This document shows, piece after piece, positions 48,637-58,724 of a stretch of 64,000 nt of DNA. The notes beneath the pieces are model-generated. The model did not search any database and was not told where the DNA came from. It was given only the letters and a program-made list of their open reading frames with translations. Source of the DNA: Rhizobium esperanzae (GTDB taxonomy: Bacteria > Pseudomonadota > Alphaproteobacteria > Rhizobiales > Rhizobiaceae); contig NZ_MXPU01000002.1 in the NCBI RefSeq assembly GCF_002204185.1, positions 62,001 to 126,000 of the forward strand, in the 5' to 3' direction. The translations under genes were made by a program, and so were the position numbers. Positions within the stretch are counted from its first letter, which is position 1. The number at the start of each line of letters is the position of its first letter.

Positions 48637-50478
48637 TCAGTAGACGCGCGCCTTCGGTTCGATCTTGTGCGGATCGATGCCTTCGGCGATCAGCTCGGTG
48701 TGGACAGGCCGGTAGTCGAGTTTCACCTCGCCTGCCTCGCTCACCCAGGCGAGCGTATGCTTGCGCCAGTTGACGTCGTCGCGGCCGGCGAATGCGCCCT
48801 CGGTGTAATCCTCGCGGGCGTGCGAACCGCGGCTCTCCTTGCGGGCCTCGGCGCCGTAGATCGTCGTGATGGCGTTTGCCATCAGGTTCTGCAGCTCGAG
48901 CGTTTCCACGAGATCGGAGTTCCAGACCATCGACCGGTCGGTGACCTTGATGTCCTTCATTTCGCCCCAGATCGCCGAAATACGCCGGCAACCGGATTCC
49001 AGCGATTCCTGCGTGCGGAAGACGGCGGCGTCTTCCTGCATAGCGCGCTGCATCTTCTCGCGCAGCACAGCCGTCGGCGTGCCGCCGCTGGCGTGACGCA
49101 GGCCGTCGAAGCGGTCCATGATCTTGTCGCAGGCGGCCACGTTGAGATGCGGGATCGGCTCCGCGCGGTCGATCACCTCGCCGGCGCGGATCGCGGCGGC
49201 GCGGCCAAAGACCACGAGGTCGATCAGCGAGTTGGAGCCGAGGCGGTTGGCGCCGTGCACGGAGGCACAGCCGGCTTCACCCACAGCCATCAGGCCGGGG
49301 ATGATCCGCTCCGGATTGGCGGCGTCGGCGTTCAGCACTTCGCCCCAGTAATTGGTGGGAATGCCGCCCATATTGTAATGCACGGTCGGCAGAACCGGGA
49401 TCGGTTCGCGCGTGACGTCGACGCCGGCAAAAATCTTGGCGCTCTCGGAAATCCCCGGCAGGCGCTCATGCAGAACCGCCGGATCGAGATGGTCGAGATG
49501 CAGGAAGATGTGATCCTTGTTCCTGCCGACGCCGCGGCCTTCGCGGATCTCCAGCGTCATGCAGCGCGAGACGACATCGCGCGAGGCAAGATCCTTGGCC
49601 GAAGGTGCATAACGCTCCATGAAGCGCTCACCCTCGGAGTTGACGAGGTAACCGCCTTCGCCGCGCGCACCTTCGGTGATCAGACAGCCCGAACCGTAGA
49701 TGCCGGTCGGGTGGAACTGCACGAATTCCATGTCCTGAAGCGGCAGGCCGGCGCGTGCCACCATGCCGCCGCCGTCACCGGTGCAGGTATGGGCCGAGGT
49801 CGCCGAGAAATAGGCGCGGCCGTAGCCGCCGGTCGCCAGCACCACCATCTTTGCAGCGAAGCGATGGATCGTACCGTCATCGAGGCACCAGGCGACGACA
49901 CCGGTGCAGCGGCTGCCGTCCTCAGACATGATCAGATCGAGCGCGAAATATTCGATGAAGAATTCGGCGTTGTTGCGCAGTGACTGGCCGTAGAGCGTAT
50001 GCAGGATGGCATGGCCGGTACGGTCGGCAACGGCGCAGGTGCGCTGCACCGGCGGACCCTCGCCGTAATTCTGCATGTGGCCGCCGAACGGGCGCTGGTA
50101 GATCTTGCCTTCCTCGTTGCGCGAGAACGGCACGCCGTAATGCTCGAGCTCATAGACCGCCTTCGGCGCTTCCATGGTCAGATACTGCATGGCGTCAACG
50201 TCGCCGAGCCAGTCGGAACCCTTGACGGTGTCATAGAGATGCCACTGCCAGCTGTCCGGCGTCATGTTGCGCAGCGAGGCGGCGATGCCGCCCTGGGCCG
50301 CAACCGTATGCGAGCGGGTCGGGAACACCTTGGTGATGCAGGCGGTGCGGAAACCCTGCTCGGCCATGCCGAGCGTCGCGCGCAAGCCCGCGCCGCCGGC
50401 GCCGACGACGATCACGTCATAGGAGTGGTCGACATATTTGTAGGCCTTGCCGTTCTGGGCGGGTGAAGTGGGTGCCAT
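48637..50478 (-). CDS. sdhA: Succinate dehydrogenase flavoprotein subunit
   Basis: The 613-residue subunit oxidises succinate to fumarate with covalently bound [20 protein letters not shown] is the FAD-binding start, the flavin-linked histidine is in [11 protein letters not shown], and the catalytic arginine region includes [11 protein letters not shown]. The C-terminal region ([10 protein letters not shown]) is normal. It lies 8 bp after sdhD, which fits one transcript. Confidence 0.97.
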   Translation of the reverse strand: MAPTSPAQNGKAYKYVDHSYDVIVVGAGGAGLRATLGMAEQGFRTACITKVFPTRSHTVAAQGGIAASLRNMTPDSWQWHLYDTVKGSDWLGDVDAMQYLTMEAPKAVYELEHYGVPFSRNEEGKIYQRPFGGHMQNYGEGPPVQRTCAVADRTGHAILHTLYGQSLRNNAEFFIEYFALDLIMSEDGSRCTGVVAWCLDDGTIHRFAAKMVVLATGGYGRAYFSATSAHTCTGDGGGMVARAGLPLQDMEFVQFHPTGIYGSGCLITEGARGEGGYLVNSEGERFMERYAPSAKDLASRDVVSRCMTLEIREGRGVGRNKDHIFLHLDHLDPAVLHERLPGISESAKIFAGVDVTREPIPVLPTVHYNMGGIPTNYWGEVLNADAANPERIIPGLMAVGEAGCASVHGANRLGSNSLIDLVVFGRAAAIRAGEVIDRAEPIPHLNVAACDKIMDRFDGLRHASGGTPTAVLREKMQRAMQEDAAVFRTQESLESGCRRISAIWGEMKDIKVTDRSMVWNSDLVETLELQNLMANAITTIYGAEARKESRGSHAREDYTEGAFAGRDDVNWRKHTLAWVSEAGEVKLDYRPVHTELIAEGIDPHKIEPKARVY

Positions 50479-50485
50479 GTCGAGC

Positions 50486-50866
50486 TTATCCTACGAATGC
50501 GATTTTCAGAATGGCGAAGAGACAGAGGCTGGCGATCACGATCGCGAAGAACGTGTTCAGCATCAGCAGAGCGATCTTGCCGAATTCGGCATGCACGTAA
50601 TCCTCGATGATCACCTGCATGCCGAGCTTCATATGGATGACGCCCGATATCACCATCAATCCCATGACGACAGCGACAAAGGGGTTCGACAGGGCACGAA
50701 CCACATCCGCATAGGGCGCGCCGGCATAGGTGATCATGAAGATGACGAAGAAGAGGATCAACGGAATATTGGAGACGGCGGTCAGCCGCTGGCGCCAGAA
50801 GTGACTTGTGCCTTCCTTGGCGGAGCCGAGCCCGCGAACCTTGCCGAGGGGGGTGCGCATATCCAT
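50486..50866 (-). CDS. sdhD: Succinate dehydrogenase membrane anchor subunit D
   Basis: The 126-residue protein has three membrane helices ([56 protein letters not shown]). The histidine in [15 protein letters not shown] is the probable haem b ligand or quinone-site residue. With SdhC it anchors the enzyme and reduces ubiquinone. It starts 10 bp after sdhC. Confidence 0.94.
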   Translation of the reverse strand: MDMRTPLGKVRGLGSAKEGTSHFWRQRLTAVSNIPLILFFVIFMITYAGAPYADVVRALSNPFVAVVMGLMVISGVIHMKLGMQVIIEDYVHAEFGKIALLMLNTFFAIVIASLCLFAILKIAFVG

Positions 50867-50876
50867 GAGAGGGCCT

Positions 50877-51272
50877 TCAGAAGCGAATGAGGAAGCCGAT
50901 CGCCCAGACCAGCACGGTCAGACAGAGCGATCCGATGACGTTGGCGATGGCGAGCTTGGTCGAGACTTCCTTCTCGAAGCCGTGGCCGAGGTCCCACATG
51001 AGGTGGCGAAAACCGCCGAGCATGTGGTGCAGCAGTGCCCAGGTGTAGCCGAGCAGCACGAGCTTGCCAAGAAGGCTGCCGAGCACCCAGTTGGCCCAGT
51101 CGTAAGAGCTCTGGCCACTTGCGGCCGCAATCAGCCACCAGGCGACGAGCAGCGTGCCGACGTAGAGCGCACCACCGGTGATGCGGTGGACGATCGACAT
51201 GACCATGGTGGGAATAAGTTTATAGACTTGCAAATGCGGCGACAGGGGCCGGTTATTTGTCACGTTCGCCAT
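50877..51272 (-). CDS. sdhC: Succinate dehydrogenase cytochrome b556 subunit C
   Basis: This 131-residue three-helix protein starts with [20 protein letters not shown] and the quinone-site motif SIVHRITG, then the haem histidine region [16 protein letters not shown] 51272 begins the conserved N-terminus, and a longer frame upstream is discounted. It is the first gene of sdhCDAB, preceded by a gap of about 415 bp that should hold the promoter. Confidence 0.95.
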   Translation of the reverse strand: MANVTNNRPLSPHLQVYKLIPTMVMSIVHRITGGALYVGTLLVAWWLIAAASGQSSYDWANWVLGSLLGKLVLLGYTWALLHHMLGGFRHLMWDLGHGFEKEVSTKLAIANVIGSLCLTVLVWAIGFLIRF

Positions 51273-51687
51273 CAGAACCTCGCGGCGGCTTCTCTGCGCT
51301 CCCGGATTTCGGAGCATGCTCAGTCAACCACACGAATGACAAAATTCTCTGTGTGCGTTGCATCAATTGCGACGTTTACTCACCGGGAAGCCCGACGACA
51401 AGCACAATCGCTGTGAGCCTTTAATTTAATCGATTCGGGTTACCGCGAAGTTTGCGGACGGCAGAAACTCCAGAAAAGCTGCGAAGCGCCTTTCCGTCCG
51501 GAATTGCGTAAGAACAAAAGGTTAGAGCGGTTCTGCGCTTCGCCGAAAGCGGAACTGCCCAACGAAAACTGGTCTTTTCGGCTCAATATTCATGCCGTCT
51601 TTCCAGGCGCATGGACAAGCCACGGCTTTTGGCGCAATCTGGCATTAACGATTTGTTAACGATCGGCAATTCCGGAGGCCGGCATTC
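51273..51687. other. 415-bp intergenic region between sdhC and a divergent secreted-protein gene
   Basis: No gene is supported here. It must hold the leftward sdh promoter, but no -35/-10 pair is convincing. A degenerate palindromic repeat lies at 51522-51560, and ggagg lies just before ATG 51688. Confidence 0.6.
51522..51560. repeat. Imperfect palindromic repeat (ttagagcggttc type)
   Basis: gcggttctgcgctt pairs imperfectly with aaagcggaactgc. The opening ttagagc recalls the repeat at 16598-16647, so these look like members of one Rhizobium repeat class. Confidence 0.5.
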
Positions 51688-52191
51688 ATGTTTCGCAGTC
51701 TGCCTGCAGTCGCCCTGCTTGCGCTCGCCGCGCTCGTCGCCTTGCCTGCCGCCGCCGGCGAGCGCCGTCTCGATCATCGCTTCGCCGATCATCGCTTCCT
51801 TGGCCACCGCCACACCTTGCACAACGGATTGTTTCTCGGCCAACGTCTCGGCTGGCGCGATCGCGACATCCGTTTCGACAGCGCCTTTGTTCGCCGACAC
51901 GGCAGGGAGCGGATGCCGTTCCTGAAGCAGTTTTCGTCCCCTGCGACAAATCGCATCGCCCGCAGCAGCCTGGTCATCTTCGCACCGCAGCCGCCGGGCG
52001 GCAGCGGCGACACCTATGCCGGCTCCTATGTCTATCAGATCGATGGCGGGACTTATGTCGGGGGCAATGGCTACGGCTATTATCCGACCGCACGGCTCGC
52101 GCCCCAGGCGCCGAAAGCGAAGGTCATCGACGTCGCCGTCCAGGACGATCCCTGCAGCTACGAGGCCAATGTCTGCGTGATCCGGCCCTAA
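51688..52191 (+). CDS. Secreted protein of unknown function, His/Arg-rich N-terminus
   Basis: The 167-residue protein has a clear signal peptide (LPAVALLALAALVALPAAAG). The mature N-terminus is rich in His and Arg with a short repeated pattern (HRFADHRFLGHRH), and the middle is Gly/Tyr-rich (GGTYVGGNGYGYYP). A strong ribosome binding site (ggagg) precedes ATG 51688. Its end overlaps the end of the convergent methyltransferase gene by 4 bp. I do not recognise a family. Confidence 0.75.
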   Translation: MFRSLPAVALLALAALVALPAAAGERRLDHRFADHRFLGHRHTLHNGLFLGQRLGWRDRDIRFDSAFVRRHGRERMPFLKQFSSPATNRIARSSLVIFAPQPPGGSGDTYAGSYVYQIDGGTYVGGNGYGYYPTARLAPQAPKAKVIDVAVQDDPCSYEANVCVIRP

Positions 52192-52841
52192 GACTCTAAG
52201 CCGAAGCGCCAGACCGTCGTCTTCTTGATTTCGCTGTCCTCCAGCGCCCGCGTCACCGGCACCTGATAGGCCGCACAGAATTCTAGCTGTTCGCGTGGCA
52301 GATAGCTTCTCCCGGGATCGCCGACCAGCACCGGCCTGCCCTCGGCCGCCAGCCTCGCGAACCACGGAACGAGCGCAGCGGCAAAGCTGCGGTCGTAAAA
52401 GACGTCGCCGGCAAGCACGATATCCGCCTCGACACGCGCACCGACCAGGTCGGCGTCGGTAAATCCGAGCGCAACATGATTGGCCTCGGCATTCAGCCGG
52501 ATCGCCGTCTTTGCCCAGGGGTCGATATCGGCAGCCAACACCTCGCGGGCACCGGCCATGACGGCCGCAATGCCGACAAGCCCGGAACCGCTGGCAAAAT
52601 CCAGCACCCGCTTGCCGCGCACCATCTCCGGATGATCGAGGATGTAGCGTGCCAGCCCCTGCCCGCCCGCCCAGGCAAAAGCCCAGAAGGGCGGCGGCAG
52701 GCCGATGGCTTCCAGCTCCTCTTCGGTTTTCAGCCAGAGTTCATGTGCCTCGCTCGCCAGATAGAGCGAAATCTCCGGCACATGCGGCGGCGGCATCAGA
52801 TTGGTATTCGCACGAATGAAGGCTTCCGGATCGGTCTTCAA
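52188..52841 (-). CDS. METTL20/ETFB-lysine-methyltransferase-like protein
   Basis: The 217-residue class I SAM methyltransferase has PPFWAFAWAGGQGLARYI, the SAM loop VLDFASGSGLVGIAA, ADIDPWA, and DVFYDRSFA. This pattern fits the METTL20 family, whose human member and a reported Agrobacterium homologue methylate the electron-transfer flavoprotein beta subunit. Substrate here is inferred only from family. It is convergent with the secreted-protein gene and lies just beyond the EVE-YciI-gpsA-tsaD group, 6 bp from the EVE gene. Confidence 0.8.
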   Translation of the reverse strand: MKTDPEAFIRANTNLMPPPHVPEISLYLASEAHELWLKTEEELEAIGLPPPFWAFAWAGGQGLARYILDHPEMVRGKRVLDFASGSGLVGIAAVMAGAREVLAADIDPWAKTAIRLNAEANHVALGFTDADLVGARVEADIVLAGDVFYDRSFAAALVPWFARLAAEGRPVLVGDPGRSYLPREQLEFCAAYQVPVTRALEDSEIKKTTVWRFGLES

Positions 52842-52847
52842 AGATTT

Positions 52848-53279
52848 TCAGCGCGGTGGATTGTCGAGCCCGCCCATGTGGCAGACTTCGGCCCACTCGT
52901 CATCCGTCACCGGCTGCACGGAAAGGCGCATGGAGGTGACGAGCGACATCTTGGCGAGCTTCGGGTTCGCCTTGACGTCCTTCAAGGTCACCGGCTTCGG
53001 CATGTCCATGACGGCGCGGATATCGACGCAATCCCACTTCGGGTCGCCCTTGGCGGTGGAGTCGGGATGCGACAGCGCTGCGACTTCGACGATGCCGACG
53101 ATCTCCAGCCCGTCATTAGAATGGTAAAAGAACCCTTTGTCGCCGATCTGCATCGCCCGCATGTTGTTGCGCGCCAGATAGTTGCGCACGCCGGTCCATT
53201 CCGTGCCCTTTTCGCCTGCGGCCTTCTGCTGCTCCCAGGACCAGGAGGCAGGTTCGGATTTATAGAGCCAATGCGCCAT
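52848..53279 (-). CDS. EVE-domain protein
   Basis: This 143-residue protein opens MAHWLYKSEPASWSWEQQ and contains WTGVRNYLARNNMRAMQIGDKGFFYHSN, the typical EVE (thymocyte nuclear protein-like) sequence. EVE folds relate to YTH/PUA domains and are thought to bind modified bases. ATG 53279 follows the YciI stop (TGAGCATG), so the genes are coupled. Target unknown. Confidence 0.92.
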   Translation of the reverse strand: MAHWLYKSEPASWSWEQQKAAGEKGTEWTGVRNYLARNNMRAMQIGDKGFFYHSNDGLEIVGIVEVAALSHPDSTAKGDPKWDCVDIRAVMDMPKPVTLKDVKANPKLAKMSLVTSMRLSVQPVTDDEWAEVCHMGGLDNPPR

Positions 53280-53281
53280 GC

Positions 53282-53575
53282 TCACGCCTCCGGTTTGTTG
53301 AAGACCCAGTTGAAGGGCTTGATATCGACGCTTTCGAACAAACCGGCCATGGCGTAAGGATCGGCGTCGGCGAGCGCCTTTGCCTCTTGTGCCGTCTCCG
53401 CCTTGACAAGCACCAGACTGCCGCAGGCTTTGCCCTCGTCGTCGAGGAAAGGGCCGGCCATGGAGAGCTTGCCTTCGGCATTGAGCTTGTCGAGATAGGC
53501 AAGATGCGTCGGCCGCGTCTCTATGCGGACGTTCAGATGTCCCGGCTTGTCCTTGCAGAGCAGGGCGAAAAGCAT
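53282..53575 (-). CDS. YciI-family protein
   Basis: The 97-residue ferredoxin-like protein has the family pattern MLFALLCKDKPGHLNVRIETR, HLAYLDKLNAEGKLSMAGPF, a His in the helix and the DADPYAMAGLF segment. It lies between gpsA and the EVE gene, about 10 bp after gpsA, so it belongs to the same transcript. Function unknown. Confidence 0.92.
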   Translation of the reverse strand: MLFALLCKDKPGHLNVRIETRPTHLAYLDKLNAEGKLSMAGPFLDDEGKACGSLVLVKAETAQEAKALADADPYAMAGLFESVDIKPFNWVFNKPEA

Positions 53576-53585
53576 GTCTATTCTC

Positions 53586-54569
53586 CTATTCGGTGGTGAT
53601 TGGACGCGTCATCAACTGCTCGATGGCGTCCGATATATCGAGCCTGCCGTCGATGATGGCGGAAACGGCATCGGTGATCGGCATGCTGATCGAAAGCTCC
53701 ACGGCAAGCCGGGAGGCGACGGAAGCGGCAAACGCACCCTCCACCAGCGCGCCGTGCGCGGGATCGGTCTTTTCGCCGCGCCCGAGCGCAATGCCGAAAC
53801 GCAGGTTTCGCGATTGATGGCTCGTCGCCGTCAGCACCAGATCGCCGAGACCGGAAAGTCCGCGCACCGTGTCGGCCTGACCGCCTTTGGCCACGATGAA
53901 ACGCGACATTTCCGCGAGACCACGGGCAATCAATGCCGCACGGGCGGATTCACCGATGCCGCGGCCTTCGACGATGCCGCAGGCGATCGCCAGTACATTC
54001 TTGAGCGCGCCGCCGAGTTGCACGCCGATGCGATCGGTGGAGGCATAGAGCCGGAAGGTCCGCCCGGAGATCGCCTGAGCGAGCCGCTCGGCCGTCTCCA
54101 TGTCATCAGCCGCGATCGCCATCGCCGTCGGCAGTCCTTTGGCGATATCGGCGGCAAATCCCGGACCGGAGAGAACCGCAACCGGATGGTCCGGCAGTTC
54201 CCGCTCCAGCATGTCGGTCAAAAGATTGCCCGTCGTCCGCTCGATGCCCTTGGCGCAGGTGACGACAACGGCATCCTTCGACATATAGGGGCCATATTGC
54301 TGCGCAGCATCGGCCTGCGCCTGCGAGGGCATCGCAAAAAGCACGATCGAGGCGTCGGCGACCGCCTCCGCCTCGGCGGAGAATTCCAGCGATTCCGGCA
54401 AGACAATGCCGGGCAGCACGGCACCATGCAGCCGTTCGCTCTTCAGATCGGCCATCAGCGATGGCTTGCGTCCGACGAGCGTTACGGCGCTGCGGCCGGC
54501 AAGGGCGATGACGGCGGCAAGTGCCGTCCCGAAAGCGCCCGATCCGATGACGACGATCTTTTCGCTCAT
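53586..54569 (-). CDS. gpsA: NAD(P)-dependent glycerol-3-phosphate dehydrogenase
   Basis: The 327-residue enzyme makes glycerol 3-phosphate from dihydroxyacetone phosphate for phospholipid synthesis. [14 protein letters not shown] is the nucleotide site, and the catalytic lysine is in [31 protein letters not shown] is a further family mark. The start overlaps the tsaD stop by 4 bp, indicating coupling, a common arrangement in Rhizobiales. Confidence 0.96.
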   Translation of the reverse strand: MSEKIVVIGSGAFGTALAAVIALAGRSAVTLVGRKPSLMADLKSERLHGAVLPGIVLPESLEFSAEAEAVADASIVLFAMPSQAQADAAQQYGPYMSKDAVVVTCAKGIERTTGNLLTDMLERELPDHPVAVLSGPGFAADIAKGLPTAMAIAADDMETAERLAQAISGRTFRLYASTDRIGVQLGGALKNVLAIACGIVEGRGIGESARAALIARGLAEMSRFIVAKGGQADTVRGLSGLGDLVLTATSHQSRNLRFGIALGRGEKTDPAHGALVEGAFAASVASRLAVELSISMPITDAVSAIIDGRLDISDAIEQLMTRPITTE

Positions 54570-55663
54570 GCCTTGGCTCCTCTCTTGCCAAAGCCGATCA
54601 GCGTTTCGGCATTGGCATCGAGCGGCCAGCGCGAACGCGGCTGCACGTCGAGTGTATCAGGCGCTACGCCCGTCGCCATGCGCTCGAGCCCCGCCCAGGC
54701 AATCATCACCGCATTGTCGGTGCAGAGGCTGAGCGGCGGCGCAATGAAGCGGAAGCCGTTCTTGTCGCAGAGCGCCTGCAGCGTCGCGCGCAGTTCGAGA
54801 TTGGCGGCGACGCCGCCGGCAACGACCAGCGCCGGCTTCTCGCCGGTGGTCGGGAACTCCCTCTTGAACCGCTGCAGGCCGCGGCCGATGCGGTCCTTCA
54901 GCGTGCGCGAAATCGCCCGCTGGAACGAGGCGCAAATATCAGCCACGTCCTGATCGCTGAGCGGCGCGATATCCTGCGCCGCCTGCCGCACCGCCGTCTT
55001 CAGGCCGGAAAAGGAGAAATCGAGCCGCGCCTCGCCGACGAGCGGGCGCGGAAAATTGAACCGATCGGCATTGCCGTCGCGCGCCATCCGCTCCACCGCC
55101 GGACCGCCGGGATAGGGCAGGCCGAGCAGTTTTGCCGTCTTGTCGAAAGCTTCGCCGAGCGCATCGTCGATCGTCGTGCCCCAACGTTCATACTGTCCGA
55201 CGCCGCGCACCAGGATCAGCTGGGTATGACCGCCGGAGACCAGCAGCACCAGATAGGGAAAGGAGAGCCCGTCGGTCAGCCGCGCCGTCAGCGCATGGCC
55301 CTCGAGATGGTTGACCGCATAGAGCGGTTTGCCGGCGGCCCTGGCGATCGCCTTGCCGGTCATCAATCCCACAAGCAGTCCGCCGATCAGACCCGGGCCT
55401 GAAGTGGCGGCGATGGCGTCTACATCATCAAGCGACACATTGGCGCGCTTCAGCGCCTGTTCGATCAGCTCGTCCAGCGCCTCGACATGGGCGCGCGCGG
55501 CGATCTCCGGCACCACGCCGCCATAGGCGCTGTGCTCGTCGAGCTGGGAAAGCACGACATCCGACAGGACGTTGCAATGCCCCTCCGCATCGCGCTCGAC
55601 GACGGCTGCGGCCGTCTCGTCGCAGCTTGTTTCGATGCCGAGGATGCGCAGAAAGGGAACCAT
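54566..55663 (-). CDS. tsaD: tRNA N6-threonylcarbamoyladenosine transferase TsaD
   Basis: This 365-residue ASKHA-fold protein has [16 protein letters not shown] at the N-terminus, [40 protein letters not shown] and VSGGHTQLI. It forms threonylcarbamoyl-A37 in ANN-decoding tRNAs with TsaB and TsaE. It is the first gene of the tsaD-gpsA-yciI-EVE group and divergent from hemC. Confidence 0.96.
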   Translation of the reverse strand: MVPFLRILGIETSCDETAAAVVERDAEGHCNVLSDVVLSQLDEHSAYGGVVPEIAARAHVEALDELIEQALKRANVSLDDVDAIAATSGPGLIGGLLVGLMTGKAIARAAGKPLYAVNHLEGHALTARLTDGLSFPYLVLLVSGGHTQLILVRGVGQYERWGTTIDDALGEAFDKTAKLLGLPYPGGPAVERMARDGNADRFNFPRPLVGEARLDFSFSGLKTAVRQAAQDIAPLSDQDVADICASFQRAISRTLKDRIGRGLQRFKREFPTTGEKPALVVAGGVAANLELRATLQALCDKNGFRFIAPPLSLCTDNAVMIAWAGLERMATGVAPDTLDVQPRSRWPLDANAETLIGFGKRGAKA

Positions 55664-55735
55664 GTGGCCTGTTCATTCATTGCGATGGAACGGAAACCCG
55701 TTTACGAGAATTCCGGTAACAACGGAACAGAGCGG

Positions 55736-56665
55736 ATGCAAACAAAACCTTTCCGGATCGGCACACGGGGCAGCCCGCTGGCGCTTGCCCAGGCGCATGA
55801 GGCCCGCGACAGGCTGATGGCGGCGCACAACCTGCCTGAAGAGATGTTCGAGATCGTCGTGCTGACCACCAGGGGCGACCGCATCACCGATCGGTCGCTG
55901 GCCGAGATCGGCGGCAAGGGTCTCTTCACCGAGGAGCTCGAACAGAAGCTTGTGTCAGGCGAGCTGGATTTTGCCGTGCACTCCGCCAAGGACATGCCGA
56001 CGCATCTGCCGGACGGCCTTCACCTGTCTGCCTATCTGCCGCGCGAGGATATCCGCGACGCCGTCGTCGGCCGCACCGCGCGCAAGCTCATCGAGCTGCC
56101 GCATGGCGCCACCGTCGGCTCTTCGTCGCTGCGCCGCCAGGCGCTGATCCGCCGCATGCGGCCTGACATCAACGTCATTACCTTCCGCGGCCTCGTCGAA
56201 ACCCGCCTGCGCAAGCTCGAAGAAGGGCAGGTGGATGCGACCCTGCTGGCGCTCGCCGGCCTGAAACGCCTCGGCAAAGTCGAGGTGATCACCGATATCC
56301 TCGAGCCCGACACCTTCCCACCGGCGCCGGCGCAGGGGGCGATCTGCATCGAAAGCCGCGTCGGCGACACAAAAATCGATGACCTGCTGGCGGCGGTCAA
56401 CGATGCCGCGACCTTCGACACTGTCTCCTGCGAGCGCGCCTTCCTCACTGCTCTCGACGGCTCCTGCCGCACACCGATCGCCGGCTATGCCGTCTGCGAG
56501 GGCGACCTGATCCGATTCTCCGGCCTGATCCTCACGCCCGACGGCCGCAGCCAGCATGCGGTGACGACCGACGGCCACCGCCGCGATGCGGCCGCACTCG
56601 GCACCCGCGCCGGCCAGGACGTGCGCGCAAGAGCCGGCAGCACCTTCTTCGACGACTGGCGCTGA
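55736..56665 (+). CDS. hemC: Porphobilinogen deaminase
   Basis: The 309-residue enzyme joins four porphobilinogen units to hydroxymethylbilane. [14 protein letters not shown] begins the protein, and C244 in [11 protein letters not shown] is the dipyrromethane cofactor cysteine. ATG 55736 gives the family N-terminus, while an earlier ATG at 55685 would add 17 unconserved residues. It is followed by hemD after 7 bp. Divergent from tsaD. Confidence 0.96.
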   Translation: MQTKPFRIGTRGSPLALAQAHEARDRLMAAHNLPEEMFEIVVLTTRGDRITDRSLAEIGGKGLFTEELEQKLVSGELDFAVHSAKDMPTHLPDGLHLSAYLPREDIRDAVVGRTARKLIELPHGATVGSSSLRRQALIRRMRPDINVITFRGLVETRLRKLEEGQVDATLLALAGLKRLGKVEVITDILEPDTFPPAPAQGAICIESRVGDTKIDDLLAAVNDAATFDTVSCERAFLTALDGSCRTPIAGYAVCEGDLIRFSGLILTPDGRSQHAVTTDGHRRDAAALGTRAGQDVRARAGSTFFDDWR

Positions 56666-56672
56666 CGCGGCC

Positions 56673-57380
56673 ATGCGTGTGCTCGTCACCCGCCCCTCGC
56701 ATTCAGCGACAAGAACAGCACAACGTCTGCGCGAAATGGGCCACGAGCCGCTGCTGCTGCCGCTGCGCCGACCACAGCACGACAGTGCCGCAGCCGCAGG
56801 CGCACTCGAAGCCACCAGCGGCGCGATCGCGGTGACCAGCGCCGAAGCCGTCAGGGTCGTGTCCGAGCTCGGCGAGAAACTTCGTCCGCATCTTCTCCGC
56901 CCGCTGTTTGCGGTCGGCGAGATGACGGCGCAAGAGGCGCGCCGCCTCGGTTTCCGCTCGGTCGCCGCGTCCGCAGGCAACGGCCGCGATCTCGCCGATC
57001 TCGTCGCCGCACAGGCAACAGAAGAGTTACTCTACCTTGCCGGCATGCCGCGCGCCGAAACGTTCGAAACAAGATTGCGCCAACTCGGGATCTGCTTTTC
57101 GGTCGCCGAATGCTATCGCATGACGCCGGTTGCTCCGAGCCCGACTGAGATCGAAGCTCTCTTTTCCGGCGGCCGCCCTAACGCCGTTCTCTTCTATTCC
57201 CGGCAGACGGTGGAAGATTTTTTTCACCTGGCGGAGCTGCGATCAGCCCTGTCGGGACACCGCGAAATCCGCCTTCTCTGCCTGAGCGAAGCAGTAGCGC
57301 AGGCCATTCCGATGTCCCTGAAAAAAACCGTGGCGATTTCGTCCATGCCGGATGAGCAAAGTCTTTTGTCGCTGCTTTGA
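56673..57380 (+). CDS. hemD: Uroporphyrinogen-III synthase
   Basis: This 235-residue protein starts MRVLVTRPSHSATRTAQRL and contains AIAVTSAEAVRVV and VLFYSRQTVEDFF, which fit the low-identity HemD fold. It closes the D ring of uroporphyrinogen III. Identification rests on these marks and on its place directly after hemC. Confidence 0.93.
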   Translation: MRVLVTRPSHSATRTAQRLREMGHEPLLLPLRRPQHDSAAAAGALEATSGAIAVTSAEAVRVVSELGEKLRPHLLRPLFAVGEMTAQEARRLGFRSVAASAGNGRDLADLVAAQATEELLYLAGMPRAETFETRLRQLGICFSVAECYRMTPVAPSPTEIEALFSGGRPNAVLFYSRQTVEDFFHLAELRSALSGHREIRLLCLSEAVAQAIPMSLKKTVAISSMPDEQSLLSLL

Positions 57381-57469
57381 ATGCTTTAGCCGCCCAAATT
57401 TGATCTAACCTCTTCCCTTAATTGGCATCACTGTCTAGTTTCGTTGCAATGCAGGATAAAGAGGACCTC

Positions 57470-58720
57470 ATGGTATCGGGAAACCCGCCACGCCATTCGA
57501 AGAGCGCCGACGAGCCGGTCACGATCGACCTCGATGCACAGGACTTCGCCTCCGAAGCCGATACCGAAAAGCCGGTGAACAATGATTCCGGCGACGCCGA
57601 TAGCCCCCCTGCGGATCTCGGTCCGCCCGAAACCGAAGCGGCGTCGCAGCCTGAACCTGAAAACAAGCCCGAATCGGAGCCGGAGGAGGAAGAGGAGACG
57701 CCGGCAGCCGCCGAACCGTCCTCCAGGCCCCCTGCCGAACAGGCCGCGCCGCGGGGCGCCGGCACCTCCGGTCTTATCGCCGCCGGCATATTCGGCGGCC
57801 TCGTGGCGCTGCTTGGTGCAGGCGTCATTCAATATGCCGGTTACCTCCCCGGTTCCTCCGCACCTGAGACCTCCTCGCCCGAGATCGCCGATCTCTCCGG
57901 CGAGATCGACGGCTTGAAACAGACCGTTGCCAACCTTGCCGCCAATCCCGCAGGCGCGGGCGACGGCGCGCTTGAGACGCGGGTCGCCGCGTTGGAAACG
58001 GCTGCGAAGAACCCCGCGGCGGCGCCGTCGGCCGATCCTGCAAATGTCGAGGCGCTCAACCAGAAGATTGCAGAGCTGAGCAGTCAGGTCGACCAGCTGC
58101 GCTCGACACTGGCTCAGTCCTCCGACCAGCAGACGAGCAGCGCCGCCGATATCGACAAGCGCCTCGCCGAGGCCGAAAAGAAGCTCAACGAGCCGCGCGA
58201 GGATGTTGCCGTCGCGCGGGCGATCGCGGCAGCCGCCCTGAAGGCAGCGATCGATCGTGGCGGGCCGTTCCTGGCCGAACTCGACACCTTCGCCGGCGTC
58301 GCGCCCGACGATCCTGCCGTCACCGACCTGCGTGGCTTTGCCGAGACAGGCGTTCCCTCGCGCGCCGAACTGATGCGCCAGGTTCCCGACGTTGCGACCA
58401 CAATCGTCGAAACTGTCAACCAGCCGGAGCCGAACCAGAGCTGGTCGGACCGGCTGATGGCGAGCGCGAAATCGCTGGTCAAGGTCCGTCCGGTCGGCAA
58501 TATCGAAGGTGAGAGCGTCGAAGCGATCGCCGCCCGCCTGGAGGACAAGGTGAAGAACGGCGATCTACCCGGCGCTTCCGCCGAATGGAACGCTCTACCG
58601 GCCTCCGGCAAGCAGGCGTCCGCCGCCTTCAAACAGTCTCTGGAGGCGCGCATCCGTGTCGAGGAGCTGGTTGGCGGGGCGCTGTCGAAAGCGGTTTCCG
58701 GCACAGGCAAGGAAGGATAA
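57470..58720 (+). CDS. Mitofilin-like (COG4223) membrane protein
   Basis: The 416-residue protein has an acidic Pro/Glu-rich N-terminus (about residues 1-90), one membrane helix (GLIAAGIFGGLVALLGAGVI), then a long coiled-coil region and a C-terminal mitofilin-like domain (PNQSWSDRLMASAKSLVKVRP). It is an alphaproteobacterial relative of the MICOS subunit Mic60, which shapes inner membranes. ATG 57470 has aaagagga upstream. It lies between hemD and hemY, an arrangement conserved in many alphaproteobacteria. Confidence 0.88.
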   Translation: MVSGNPPRHSKSADEPVTIDLDAQDFASEADTEKPVNNDSGDADSPPADLGPPETEAASQPEPENKPESEPEEEEETPAAAEPSSRPPAEQAAPRGAGTSGLIAAGIFGGLVALLGAGVIQYAGYLPGSSAPETSSPEIADLSGEIDGLKQTVANLAANPAGAGDGALETRVAALETAAKNPAAAPSADPANVEALNQKIAELSSQVDQLRSTLAQSSDQQTSSAADIDKRLAEAEKKLNEPREDVAVARAIAAAALKAAIDRGGPFLAELDTFAGVAPDDPAVTDLRGFAETGVPSRAELMRQVPDVATTIVETVNQPEPNQSWSDRLMASAKSLVKVRPVGNIEGESVEAIAARLEDKVKNGDLPGASAEWNALPASGKQASAAFKQSLEARIRVEELVGGALSKAVSGTGKEG

Positions 58721-58724
58721 GACC

